In this document: piece after piece, positions 43,803-51,651 of the stretch | Layout: the number at the start of each line of letters is the position of its first letter | How positions within the stretch are numbered: position 1 is the first letter of the stretch | The notes under the pieces: model-generated | Databases searched by the model: none | What the model was told of the DNA's origin: nothing | The model's input: only the letters and a program-made list of their open reading frames with translations | NCBI RefSeq assembly: GCF_900120295.1 | Contig: NZ_LT635467.1 | Span: forward strand, 19,849-83,848 | Source of the DNA: Blautia sp. Marseille-P3201T | Lineage (GTDB): Bacteria > Bacillota > Clostridia > Lachnospirales > Lachnospiraceae | DNA length: 64,000 nucleotides | Direction of reading: 5' to 3' | Made by a program: the position numbers and the translations under genes

Positions 43803-44252
43803 ATGGCAATAGGCGAAAGAATCCACCATTTCAGACTTCTGCGTGGTTTCACGCAGAAATATTTGGGTCAACAGCTGGGATTCAGTGATTCACAGGCTGA
43901 TGTCCGCATTGCACAGTATGAAAAAGGGGCACGCAGTCCAAAAGAAAAATATCTGAACGCATTGGCTGATATTTTTGAAGTATCCCCTCATGCTCTTGCT
44001 GTCCCGGATATTGACAGTTACGTTGGACTGATGCATACCTTATTTACCTTAGAAGACCTTTACGGGCTTCACATTGATGAGATTGACGGAGAACTTTGTC
44101 TCCGGCTGGACAAGGCCAAGGGAACCACCTACCTTTCCATGTTCGATATGTTCCATGCGTGGCAGGAACAGGCAGAAAAACTCAAATCCGGCGAGATCAC
44201 TCAGGAAGAATATGATCAGTGGCGTTACAACTATCCAAAAAACGCAAAATAA
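43803..44252 (+). CDS. Xre-family repressor, unit C
   Basis: This 149-residue regulator has an N-terminal Xre helix-turn-helix (FRLLRGFTQKYLGQQLGFSDSQADVRIAQYEKGARSPKEKYLNALADIF) and the same C-terminal domain as the unit B protein (MHTLFTLEDLYGLH ... YDQWRYNYP). The start is the ATG at 43803 with CAGGAGATA upstream; the frame back to 43725 lacks a site. Likely represses xis-int and itself. Confidence 0.86.
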   Translation: MAIGERIHHFRLLRGFTQKYLGQQLGFSDSQADVRIAQYEKGARSPKEKYLNALADIFEVSPHALAVPDIDSYVGLMHTLFTLEDLYGLHIDEIDGELCLRLDKAKGTTYLSMFDMFHAWQEQAEKLKSGEITQEEYDQWRYNYPKNAK

Positions 44253-44255
44253 AAG

Positions 44256-44316
44256 CCGACGAAAAAAGGCCTTACCAAATTGATTTCACTCAATTCAGTA
44301 AGACCTTTTTTGTCGG
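44256..44316. terminator. Long terminator after the unit C repressor
   Basis: CCGACGAAAAAAGG...CTTAC pairs with GTAAG...CCTTTTTTGTCGG around an inner stem AATTGA/TCAATT. The stem is about 25 bp with A and T runs at the base, so it can stop transcription both ways. Confidence 0.85.
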
Positions 44317-44375
44317 TTTCACACATATTACTCGATAACCACAGGATACCTGATAAATAATGCCAAAATATCCAG

Positions 44376-44395
44376 TGTTATCATTTTGTTATCAA
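44376..44395. repeat. TGTTATCA direct repeat near the guaA end of unit C
   Basis: TGTTATCA starts at 44376 and 44387, an 11-bp period, matching the pair at 33742/33753 at the other end of the unit. It lies about 55 bp from the guaA stop. Confidence 0.55.
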
Positions 44396-44450
44396 ATAGA
44401 ACTTTATCTGCCCGGAAACGCCCTGTTTATAAGGCTTTCCAGAAATTTTT

Positions 44451-44463
44451 AATTATTCAAACT
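44451..44463. other. Candidate attachment core at the guaA 3' end
   Basis: ATTATTCAAACTC covers the last guaA codons and the stop (minus strand). The same 13 bases occur at 33628-33640. The 3' end of guaA is a known integration site for genomic islands in other bacteria. The precise crossover bases are not resolved. Confidence 0.5.
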
Positions 44464-45997
44464 CTATGGTCGCAGGTGGTTTCCCCGTACAATCGTACAT
44501 CACTCTATTTACGTGTTTTACTTCATTTACAATTCTGCTTGTGGTCTTCCCAATAACTTCCCACGGAATTTCTGCGCTCTCTGCAGTCATGAAATCCGTA
44601 GTCGTTACCGCTCTTAATGCTACTGCGTAGTCATAAGTTCTCTCATCACCCATAACTCCCACAGAACGCATATTTGTAAGCCCTGCAAAATATTGTCCGA
44701 TTTCCTTATCCAGTCCGGCTTTTTTAATTTCCTCACGCCAAATCGCATCTGCTTCCTGAACCATTTTTACCTTCTCAGCAGTTACTTCGCCAATGATACG
44801 AATACCAAGACCTGGTCCCGGGAATGGCTGTCTGAATACAAGATATTCCGGAATACCAAGCTCTAAACCTGCTTTACGCACTTCATCTTTAAATAAATCA
44901 CGTAACGGTTCGATAATTTCCTTAAAATCAACGTAGTCCGGCAGTCCTCCTACGTTATGATGTGATTTAATAACCGTAGACTCACCGCCAACGCCGCTTT
45001 CTACCACGTCAGGATAAATCGTTCCCTGTACTAAGAAATCAACAGCTCCAATTTTCTTTGCCTCTTCTTCAAAGACACGGATAAACTCTTCACCAATAAT
45101 TTTACGTTTCTGTTCCGGTTCTTCCACACCCTTTAATTTTGCGTAGAAACGTTCCTGTGCATTTACACGGATAAAGTTCAAATCGTACTGACCATTTGGT
45201 CCGAATACAGCTTCCACCTCATCTCCTTCATCTTTACGAAGAAGACCATGGTCTACAAATACGCAGGTAAGCTGATTTCCCACTGCTTTTGAAAGCATAA
45301 CTGCTGCAACAGATGAGTCCACACCACCGGAAAGGGCGCAGAGAACTTTTCCATTTCCTACCTTCTTACGAATTGCCTGAATAGACTCCTCTACGAAAGA
45401 GTCCATCTTCCAGTCACCGGAGCACTGGCACACATTGTAAACAAAGTTAGAGAGCATCTGTTTACCTTCCTGTGTGTGTAATACTTCCGGATGGAACTGT
45501 GTCGCATATAAGTTCTTTTCTTTATTTTCAACAGCCGCTACCGGACAATCTGCCGTATGAGCGCTGATTTCAAATCCAGGAGCAATCTGGGAAATATAAT
45601 CGTTATGACTCATCCAGCAAATAGTTTTCTCTGACACATTTTCAAATAGCTTGGAGTTCTGATTAACAGTCACTTCAATTTTACCATATTCTCTGACAGG
45701 CGCTTTTTCAACCTTTCCGCCCAGAAGGTGCATCATAAGCTGAGAGCCATAGCAAATTCCTAAAACAGGAATACCAAGCTCAAATATTTCCTTTGTATAA
45801 GTAGGAGAATCTTGCAGATAAACGCTGTTTGGTCCACCTGTAAAAATAATACCCTTCGGCTGCATTGCTTTAATTTTCTCAATATCTGTTTTATAAGAAT
45901 AAATTTCACAGTAAACATTACATTCGCGCACACGTCTTGCAATTAACTGATTGTACTGTCCACCGAAATCAAGAACGATGACTACTTCGTTTTTCAC
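44453..45997 (-). CDS. guaA: GMP synthase (glutamine-hydrolysing)
   Basis: This 514-residue enzyme converts XMP to GMP. The N-terminal class I glutamine amidotransferase has the nucleophile Cys in GICYGSQLM (about 80) and His-Glu in [10 protein letters not shown]. The ATP pyrophosphatase has the PP-loop [12 protein letters not shown] (about 223), and the C-terminal dimerisation domain ends KPPATIEFE. The start is the GTG at 45997 with AGGAGG upstream; the open frame runs back to 46039. Its stop codon lies in the candidate attachment core of unit C. Confidence 0.97.
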   Translation of the reverse strand: MKNEVVIVLDFGGQYNQLIARRVRECNVYCEIYSYKTDIEKIKAMQPKGIIFTGGPNSVYLQDSPTYTKEIFELGIPVLGICYGSQLMMHLLGGKVEKAPVREYGKIEVTVNQNSKLFENVSEKTICWMSHNDYISQIAPGFEISAHTADCPVAAVENKEKNLYATQFHPEVLHTQEGKQMLSNFVYNVCQCSGDWKMDSFVEESIQAIRKKVGNGKVLCALSGGVDSSVAAVMLSKAVGNQLTCVFVDHGLLRKDEGDEVEAVFGPNGQYDLNFIRVNAQERFYAKLKGVEEPEQKRKIIGEEFIRVFEEEAKKIGAVDFLVQGTIYPDVVESGVGGESTVIKSHHNVGGLPDYVDFKEIIEPLRDLFKDEVRKAGLELGIPEYLVFRQPFPGPGLGIRIIGEVTAEKVKMVQEADAIWREEIKKAGLDKEIGQYFAGLTNMRSVGVMGDERTYDYAVALRAVTTTDFMTAESAEIPWEVIGKTTSRIVNEVKHVNRVMYDCTGKPPATIEFE

Positions 45998-46049
45998 GCT
46001 TTTTCCTCCTAACACTCTATCTCTGAAATATTTTATCAAGAATGCTTTC

Positions 46050-46078
46050 TATTATAAAATAGACTTTGATGATTTACA
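46050..46078 (-). promoter_or_regulatory. guaA promoter
   Basis: On the minus strand TTGTAA (complement of 46073-46078) is followed after 17 bp by TATAAT (complement of 46050-46055), about 50 bp before the GTG start. No guanine riboswitch is visible in the short leader. The MITE-like element begins 29 bp upstream. Confidence 0.75.
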
Positions 46079-46107
46079 AGAAAAATTTCTCTAATATTTT
46101 TTATTTC

Positions 46108-46279
46108 GTAACAGTTCAGCCATGCACAAATCCACAAAAATGGATTGGCAAGCTTGCTTGCAACAAGACAATTTTGTTGGATTTGTATATGGCGCTCTGC
46201 CATAAGCGAGAATTTGCGCTGCATTGCAGCGTATAGGTGGTGAAACCACCAATTCGAGCTGATATGGCTGAACTGTTAC
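46108..46279. mobile_element. MITE-like palindromic element, copy 2, with 8-bp target duplication
   Basis: The ends are a perfect 16-bp inverted repeat, GTAACAGTTCAGCCAT (46108-46123) and ATGGCTGAACTGTTAC (46264-46279). TTTATTTC flanks both sides (46100-46107 and 46280-46287). Inner hairpins include GGTGGTGAAACCACC, GCGCTGCATTGCAGCG and a CACAAATCC...GGATTTGTATA pair. It shares the ends and several inner blocks with 13019-13155. It has no coding capacity and lies between a stop codon and the guaA promoter. Confidence 0.75.
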
Positions 46280-46280
46280 T

Positions 46281-47867
46281 TTATTTCATAGGGCGCAATT
46301 TCCCGGGGAATAAAATAATCTTATCATCGGATGTCTGTGCAGATGTCTCAGTCTTTTTTGCATTCCCTCGTTTTGTAACGGTATTGGTTTCTTTCCATGC
46401 GTTCTCTATTTTATGGAACAGTCTGCTTCTCATACTATCATTCTTCATCATTTCCTCATATTCCCAAAAGGCGTTCTCTAACATATCTAAGATTTCTTCC
46501 ATTGTTCCGCCTATTCGGATAATAAACTGAATAGTGCGGCACAAAAGCTCTGCGTCTTCTTTTCCCTCTTTTCCTTCTTTCATAAAGAAAGTTTTTAACT
46601 GCTCCATGTTCTTTCCAAAGGGCAAATATCCATTCTTGCCTAAACATTCTATTTCTTCCTTCGACGGAACATAAAAATCCGTTCCCTGCTGTTCCTTAAG
46701 AAGTTTGTTGTATTCATTCTTTTCTTTATACAGGGATAATACAAGCTGGCTGCCCTGTATTACAAAACATCTTTTGTTCTTTGGAACATCTTTTAGAAAA
46801 GCCATGGTGGAAAATTCATCCTTTTCCAGTCCTGTGTCTCTTTTATATAATTCCACTGCCTTTTCCACAGGACAAATCCCATAAAGCTCTGCTGCCACAT
46901 TAAAATACATCAGAAGTGTCTCTACATCCTGACGTTCCTTCTTCCAGTCTTCTGTGCAGTTTTCCTGGTAAGCTTCTTTTACTTCTTTTGGCAGGCAAAA
47001 CACACTATCGCCCCAGTCTGCATAGACTCCGACATAGCCGCCCTCCAACAAATATCCATATCTCATATCTTCAAAAGAGACTTTTCGTGTTGTGTTTTCA
47101 CTTTCCAAAAATTGTATCTCATCTTCACTTAAAAATCTGAAATACCTGCGCATAACCTCTTTACTCAACAGCTCTCTTATTAAAAATTCCACCAATTCTG
47201 CTTTCTTATATTTTGAATAACCGGATAAGTGATGTACTTTTGCAATTTCAGCTAAATCTGATTTCGAATATTCCGTTAAAACTTCTTTCAAAGTTACATC
47301 GGAAGCCCCACATTCCAATCCTTTTAGTGCTTCATTAATCCCATCTAAATCATACTTTTGTGTAAGTTCATCTCCTACCCAATCCTTTATCTCACTGTAT
47401 CGGTAATGCTTCGGATTACTTAGAATATCTTGCATCTCATAGTATCCATATATTCCTCCACAGTCCTCGTAAGGTGTCTCTCCCTTATATTTTAAAACTT
47501 TAGCATAAGAATATTCATAATCATCTATGATTTCTTCCACAGTAACCTTATGTTCCCAATCATCTCCGAAGTCATATACATAGGTAAAATTATTTTGTCT
47601 TTCTAAAAAGGTATCTATGACGGTTTCTTTCTCATCCAGACTCTCCTCGTCCATATTTTCAAAAAAATCCAGTTCATCGGACTTCATCTCAACAGAAATA
47701 CCCAAACGTGAAAACTCAAAACAGTGCATGTGGCAGCCGATCCATCCCATGGTTATATTCAATATTTCTGCCAGTTCTTCAAAAGTAATACCGGAAGGCA
47801 CCACAACTCTTCTCCAAATAGGCGGGTGTGAATTTTTAATTTGTATTTTTAACTGATATGCTTTCAT
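46281..47867 (-). CDS. PRiA4-ORF3-like domain protein
   Basis: This is a 528-residue protein whose first about 185 residues match the PRiA4 ORF-3/IS1096 TnpR-like domain (YQLKIQIKNSHPPIWRRVVVPSGITFEELAEILNITMGW ... YVYDFGDDWEHKV). A SAP/Rho-N-like helical segment follows (LAEIAKVHHLSGYSKYKKAELVEFLI). The rest is unassigned. The start is the ATG at 47867 with GGAGG upstream. The stop codon TAA lies within the 8-bp duplication that borders the MITE-like element, so the coding sequence was spared. Function is unknown. Confidence 0.72.
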   Translation of the reverse strand: MKAYQLKIQIKNSHPPIWRRVVVPSGITFEELAEILNITMGWIGCHMHCFEFSRLGISVEMKSDELDFFENMDEESLDEKETVIDTFLERQNNFTYVYDFGDDWEHKVTVEEIIDDYEYSYAKVLKYKGETPYEDCGGIYGYYEMQDILSNPKHYRYSEIKDWVGDELTQKYDLDGINEALKGLECGASDVTLKEVLTEYSKSDLAEIAKVHHLSGYSKYKKAELVEFLIRELLSKEVMRRYFRFLSEDEIQFLESENTTRKVSFEDMRYGYLLEGGYVGVYADWGDSVFCLPKEVKEAYQENCTEDWKKERQDVETLLMYFNVAAELYGICPVEKAVELYKRDTGLEKDEFSTMAFLKDVPKNKRCFVIQGSQLVLSLYKEKNEYNKLLKEQQGTDFYVPSKEEIECLGKNGYLPFGKNMEQLKTFFMKEGKEGKEDAELLCRTIQFIIRIGGTMEEILDMLENAFWEYEEMMKNDSMRSRLFHKIENAWKETNTVTKRGNAKKTETSAQTSDDKIILFPGKLRPMK

Positions 47868-47880
47868 TTGCATCCTCCTT

Positions 47881-48753
47881 TTACAATGGATTTACATGTA
47901 CCATACAGTGTTTCACCAGCGGAAACTTCTCTTCCACCTTATCATGAACAACCTGCGCTATTTCATGCCCTTCTCGCAGGCTTATATCTCCATCTGCAGC
48001 AATCTCGATGTCCACATACATCTTTGCCCCAAATAATCTGGTCCGCAGTACATCCACTTTTAAAACTCCCGGCTGTTCTTTAATTAACTGACGCATTTTT
48101 TCTTCTGTTTCTTCATCACAAGATTTGTCTACCATTTTGTCAATGGCATCTTTAAAAATATCGTAAGCGGCTTTCACAATAAACACGCAGATAATTACAC
48201 TGGCAATCGGGTCTAACACCGGAAATCCCAGACGTGCTCCCCCGATACCAATAAGCGCACCCACAGAAGACAGCGCATCAGAGCGATGGTGCCATGCATC
48301 TGCCATCAAAGCGCCGGAATTTATCTTCTTCGCAGCGTTTCTGGTATACCAGAACATGGACTCTTTCACCACAATAGACGCAACAGCCGCAATAAGCGCA
48401 ATTATTCCCGGAATTTCATCTTTACCTGCTGTTCCCTCAATAATTTTATTAATACCATTAATGCCAATACCGATACCTGTGGCGAACAGCACAACCGCCA
48501 ATAAAATAGCTGCCACACATTCCAGCCTGTCATGACCATACTGATGGTCGTCATCTGACTGCTTACTGGCAATATTAATTCCTAAAATTACAATAATTGT
48601 ACTAAATACATCAGAAGCAGAATGAACCGCATCAGAAATCATTGCTCCGGAGTGTCCTACAATACCTGCTATCAGCTTGAAAATAGAAAGGATAACATTC
48701 CACACAATCGTGACTGCAGATACTCGCATTGCTGTCTTTTTTTCCTGTTCCAT
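47881..48753 (-). CDS. Cation diffusion facilitator (metal efflux)
   Basis: This 290-residue CDF transporter has six helices and the metal-site Asp/His residues in SDAVHSASDV (about 40) and DAWHHRSDALSS (about 150), plus a cytoplasmic C-terminal domain (DVLRTRLFGAKMYVDIEIAADGDISLREGHEIAQVVHDKVEE). It exports divalent metals such as zinc, iron or manganese by proton antiport; the specificity is not clear from sequence. GGAGGGAATG precedes the ATG. Confidence 0.9.
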   Translation of the reverse strand: MEQEKKTAMRVSAVTIVWNVILSIFKLIAGIVGHSGAMISDAVHSASDVFSTIIVILGINIASKQSDDDHQYGHDRLECVAAILLAVVLFATGIGIGINGINKIIEGTAGKDEIPGIIALIAAVASIVVKESMFWYTRNAAKKINSGALMADAWHHRSDALSSVGALIGIGGARLGFPVLDPIASVIICVFIVKAAYDIFKDAIDKMVDKSCDEETEEKMRQLIKEQPGVLKVDVLRTRLFGAKMYVDIEIAADGDISLREGHEIAQVVHDKVEEKFPLVKHCMVHVNPL

Positions 48754-48833
48754 ATTCTCATTCCCTCCAAATTTTTTATTCTTTCTATCTTAGCACTTTT
48801 TTCATCCTATGTCATGTATTTTTCATAAGCTTT

Positions 48834-48876
48834 AGAAAAACCTTCTCTGGCGAGTTCTCACCAAAGAAGGTTTTCT
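48834..48876. terminator. Terminator between the CDF gene and the 48894 gene
   Basis: AGAAAAACCTTCTCTGG pairs with CCAAAGAAGGTTTTCT (about 14 bp with one mismatch) around GCGAGTTCTCA. It follows the 48894-49613 gene on the minus strand and has T-runs on both sides. Confidence 0.75.
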
Positions 48877-48893
48877 GCTGCTTTCTTATTTTC

Positions 48894-49613
48894 TTATTTC
48901 TTCTGACTTCCTGTCAAAAATTCTTTCACTACATCTTTCACAATAGCTTTTTCTTCCTTATCTAACAGATGTGCATAACGGCTGTCTGTGGCAGCTGTTT
49001 CTAAAATCCCCTGCTCAATCTGTTTTAAAACCTCATCTTTTTTCGGATTTCCAGCCGGCTTTGATGCTTTCTTTGGCGGATCTGCCTGTACAGGTTCTTT
49101 GCAGCGATTTTCCACATAATCCAGCAGATTTGTTTCAATCTCTTCCTCATGATATCCTGTTCCTGTCAATATTTTCAGCCCCAAAAGTACAATTCCCAAT
49201 CCAATAGTCGTAAATACTGTTAAACTCATAGCCGGAAATTCTATATTGAACGGAAAAAGTCTTACAACTTTCTCACTGCCCTCTCCCAATAAAAAAAACT
49301 GGGCTCCGGCAAATAAAAATGAGAGGCATAAAGTAATCCAGGAAATGCCCTTTATCTGGTGCATACTCCATGGTCCTATCTTTCGTCCTCTCATGCGTTT
49401 CATTACATAAACTGCAGGGTTATGTATCTGTATATTATCTTTTAACAGCTTTTGATGTTCTGCGATAAAATTGGCTGTCCATTTCTCTTTTGCTTGTGCC
49501 GGGTTTTTAGACTCCTTTAAAACCCTTTTGTTACTCGTGTAAATTGCCAGCATACTTACAATACTGAAAAGCCCCATAAGGCATGTCCCATAATAAAAAA
49601 TCAGGTACTCCAT
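48894..49613 (-). CDS. Unrecognised membrane protein
   Basis: This 239-residue protein has three hydrophobic helices (about 2-24, 90-112 and 127-147), a basic loop between the first two, and a soluble acidic C-terminal domain (about 150-239) with Lys/Pro-rich linker KKASKPAGNPKKDE. I do not recognise the family. It lies between mtnN and a CDF transporter, both on the same strand, but with terminator and gap on the CDF side. Confidence 0.6.
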   Translation of the reverse strand: MEYLIFYYGTCLMGLFSIVSMLAIYTSNKRVLKESKNPAQAKEKWTANFIAEHQKLLKDNIQIHNPAVYVMKRMRGRKIGPWSMHQIKGISWITLCLSFLFAGAQFFLLGEGSEKVVRLFPFNIEFPAMSLTVFTTIGLGIVLLGLKILTGTGYHEEEIETNLLDYVENRCKEPVQADPPKKASKPAGNPKKDEVLKQIEQGILETAATDSRYAHLLDKEEKAIVKDVVKEFLTGSQKK

Positions 49614-49762
49614 AGCTCCTCCTCATTTTCGGCGCATAGACATTTCATATCCTGCGTCTCTTTTTTTCTATGAACTCTATTATATAGCACCCAACCCCTT
49701 TTGGAAACAAAATTCGCTCGACAAATACACGCCTGAAATGACAGTTTATGCAGATGTCTTCT

Positions 49763-50461
49763 CTACAATCTTTCCATCATACTGCTTACAAGATTTACCG
49801 TATGGCGGATTGCCTGTCTTTCAAATGTAGGATAATCTACATGTGCACTGTCATCTGCCTTGTCGGAAATGGCGCGGATTACCAAATACGGAATTTTGTT
49901 TAAATATGCAGTCTGGCCAATAGCTGCTCCTTCCATTTCTGTACAGTACGCCTGTGTATTTTCAATAATTTTTTCCTTTGTTTCTCTGTCTGCCACAAAC
50001 TGATCACCGCTGGCAACACGTCCTTCAAATACCTGAATATCAGGATTAACTTCTTCACACACTTCCTTTGCCAGTTTCCTCAATGCCTCATCTGCCGAAA
50101 ATGCCAATGTTTCCATACGTGGTATCTGTCCCAGCGGATATCCAAATTCTCTGGCATCTACATCATGCTGCATAGTGTCCGTAGACAGCACAATATCACC
50201 AATATTAATCTCTGCCTTTAAAGAACCTGCTATCCCTGTATTAATCACAGCCTCAACCTGAAATTCATCTGCTAAAATCTGTGTGCAGATACCTGCATTT
50301 ACTTTGCCAATGCCGGAGCGAACTACAACAGCTGTCTGTCCCTTCAGATTACCCTTTACAAATTTCATTCCTGCTTTTTCCACAATTACTGTATCTGTCA
50401 TTTTTTCTTTTAACAGCTCTACTTCTTCTTCCATAGCGCCGATAATTCCAATCATATTCAT
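49763..50461 (-). CDS. mtnN: 5'-methylthioadenosine/S-adenosylhomocysteine nucleosidase
   Basis: This 232-residue nucleosidase removes adenine from methylthioadenosine and S-adenosylhomocysteine in methionine salvage and autoinducer-2 precursor metabolism. It has the N-terminal GIIGAMEEEVELLKEKM, the GIAGSL loop, the VASGDQFV segment, the EMEGAAIGQ motif with catalytic Glu (about 175) and the AISDKADDSA Asp (about 197). The length is normal for MtnN. Confidence 0.95.
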   Translation of the reverse strand: MNMIGIIGAMEEEVELLKEKMTDTVIVEKAGMKFVKGNLKGQTAVVVRSGIGKVNAGICTQILADEFQVEAVINTGIAGSLKAEINIGDIVLSTDTMQHDVDAREFGYPLGQIPRMETLAFSADEALRKLAKEVCEEVNPDIQVFEGRVASGDQFVADRETKEKIIENTQAYCTEMEGAAIGQTAYLNKIPYLVIRAISDKADDSAHVDYPTFERQAIRHTVNLVSSMMERL

Positions 50462-50546
50462 AATGCTTTCACCTTTCCTGTAAAATAATGTTCTTTGCCT
50501 TTCACTTTAACATAATCTTTCCTTCGTTGCCAGTTGTTTCTTTGTC

Positions 50547-50575
50547 TTTACGTTTTTTTTCAGTCATGCTATAAT
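50547..50575 (+). promoter_or_regulatory. Promoter of the TSCPD gene
   Basis: TTTACG (50547-50552), 17-bp spacer and TATAAT (50570-50575), 36 bp before the ATG, with AAAGGAGG at 50596-50603. Confidence 0.6.
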
Positions 50576-50610
50576 TCACACTGAAGAAACAAACAAAGGA
50601 GGACTTTAAA

Positions 50611-50853
50611 ATGGCTGTATATAAAACAAAAGGCGTATGTTCACGCTCTATTGAATTTGAAATTGAAGGTGATGTTGTAAAATCCGTGAAATTCAACGGT
50701 GGCTGCAACGGAAACACACAGGGAATTGCAAGCCTTGTGCAGGGAATGAAGGTGGATGATGTTATCCAGAGATTAAAAGGAACAGACTGCAACGGCAGAG
50801 GAACTTCCTGCCCTGACCAGTTGGCAAAAGCTTTAGAAGAAGCCAGAGCTTAA
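50611..50853 (+). CDS. TSCPD-domain small cysteine protein
   Basis: This 80-residue protein has four conserved cysteines (GVCSRSI, GGCNGNTQG, TDCNGRG, TSCPDQLA). The pattern matches the TIGR03905-type stand-alone TSCPD family, which resembles the C-terminal tail domain of class II ribonucleotide reductases. A metal-binding or redox role is likely but unproven. It is a single-gene unit with its own promoter and a terminator at 50881. Confidence 0.85.
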   Translation: MAVYKTKGVCSRSIEFEIEGDVVKSVKFNGGCNGNTQGIASLVQGMKVDDVIQRLKGTDCNGRGTSCPDQLAKALEEARA

Positions 50854-50880
50854 TCATTTTCCTTAATAAAATTAAACATA

Positions 50881-50918
50881 AAAAATGGAGCGGTCGCTTT
50901 AAGCAACGCTCCATTTTT
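50881..50918. terminator. Bidirectional terminator after the TSCPD gene
   Basis: AAAAATGGAGCG (50881-50892) and CGCTCCATTTTT (50907-50918) form a 12-bp stem with A and T runs. It ends the TSCPD gene and also the convergent gene at 50919. Confidence 0.88.
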
Positions 50919-51650
50919 TTAATTTCCCCACGGTACTTCTTCTGCCGTAATTTCTCCCGTATATTTATTCACAAGATATCGCAATCCAAAATCCGTGATG
51001 TCACCCTCCGCTGTTTCATATATCTTATAAAAATTAAACATATAAGACTCCCCGTCGTCCGAAATTCTATCATAAACCACCTCTATGGTATACGGAACAT
51101 TTTCTTGTTCTTCATAAGCACACGTACCGGTTTCCAAAACAGCATAGAAATTCCCTTTCGCATTATATTGAGGGCTGCTGGAGGAATAGGAGAGAGAAAG
51201 CACCTCATCATAGAGATATTGATACGCATCCTCGACTGTTTCATAAACTCCCCTTTGCTCCTGCGTCTCGCTTTCTTCCGTTTCCTCCGCTTTTTCTTCC
51301 CGTTCCTCGACAGGCTGATATGCCGGAGTTTCCCACATTAACACAGTCCTGACAAAATAATTTCCAAAAATTCCTACGGATACTACGGTAAATATTCCCA
51401 GCAAAATACATCCGCCTGTAATGCTCCTGTCAGGATACCGCATTTTATATCGCTTCAGATTTCCTATGCCAATGCACCAAATATAAACAGCGCCTATCAG
51501 TAATAACAGCATTTTACCCTTTTCAAAAAAGTCATAATAAAAATATCCGTATTCCTTTAAAATAATTCTGGCTGCTGTGTAAGATAATACACATATTACA
51601 TACAAAACAAGAAAAATTTTAGACCATTTTCGTTTTTTCAAGCTCTTCAC
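50919..51650 (-). CDS. Membrane-anchored protein of unknown function
   Basis: This 243-residue protein has three N-terminal helices (about 11-31, 45-62 and 78-100), then a Glu-rich linker and an extracytoplasmic domain (about 140-243) with GVYETVEDAYQYLYDEVL and a beta-rich end. The start is a GTG at 51650 just after the EndoQ stop, so the two genes are coupled. I do not recognise the family. The weak ribosome binding site fits translational coupling. Confidence 0.65.
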   Translation of the reverse strand: MKSLKKRKWSKIFLVLYVICVLSYTAARIILKEYGYFYYDFFEKGKMLLLLIGAVYIWCIGIGNLKRYKMRYPDRSITGGCILLGIFTVVSVGIFGNYFVRTVLMWETPAYQPVEEREEKAEETEESETQEQRGVYETVEDAYQYLYDEVLSLSYSSSSPQYNAKGNFYAVLETGTCAYEEQENVPYTIEVVYDRISDDGESYMFNFYKIYETAEGDITDFGLRYLVNKYTGEITAEEVPWGN

Positions 51651-51651
51651 C

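Noticed and set aside
46000-46107. Guanine riboswitch upstream of guaA
   Set aside because: The leader is only about 40 bases after a good promoter and shows no three-stem purine aptamer.
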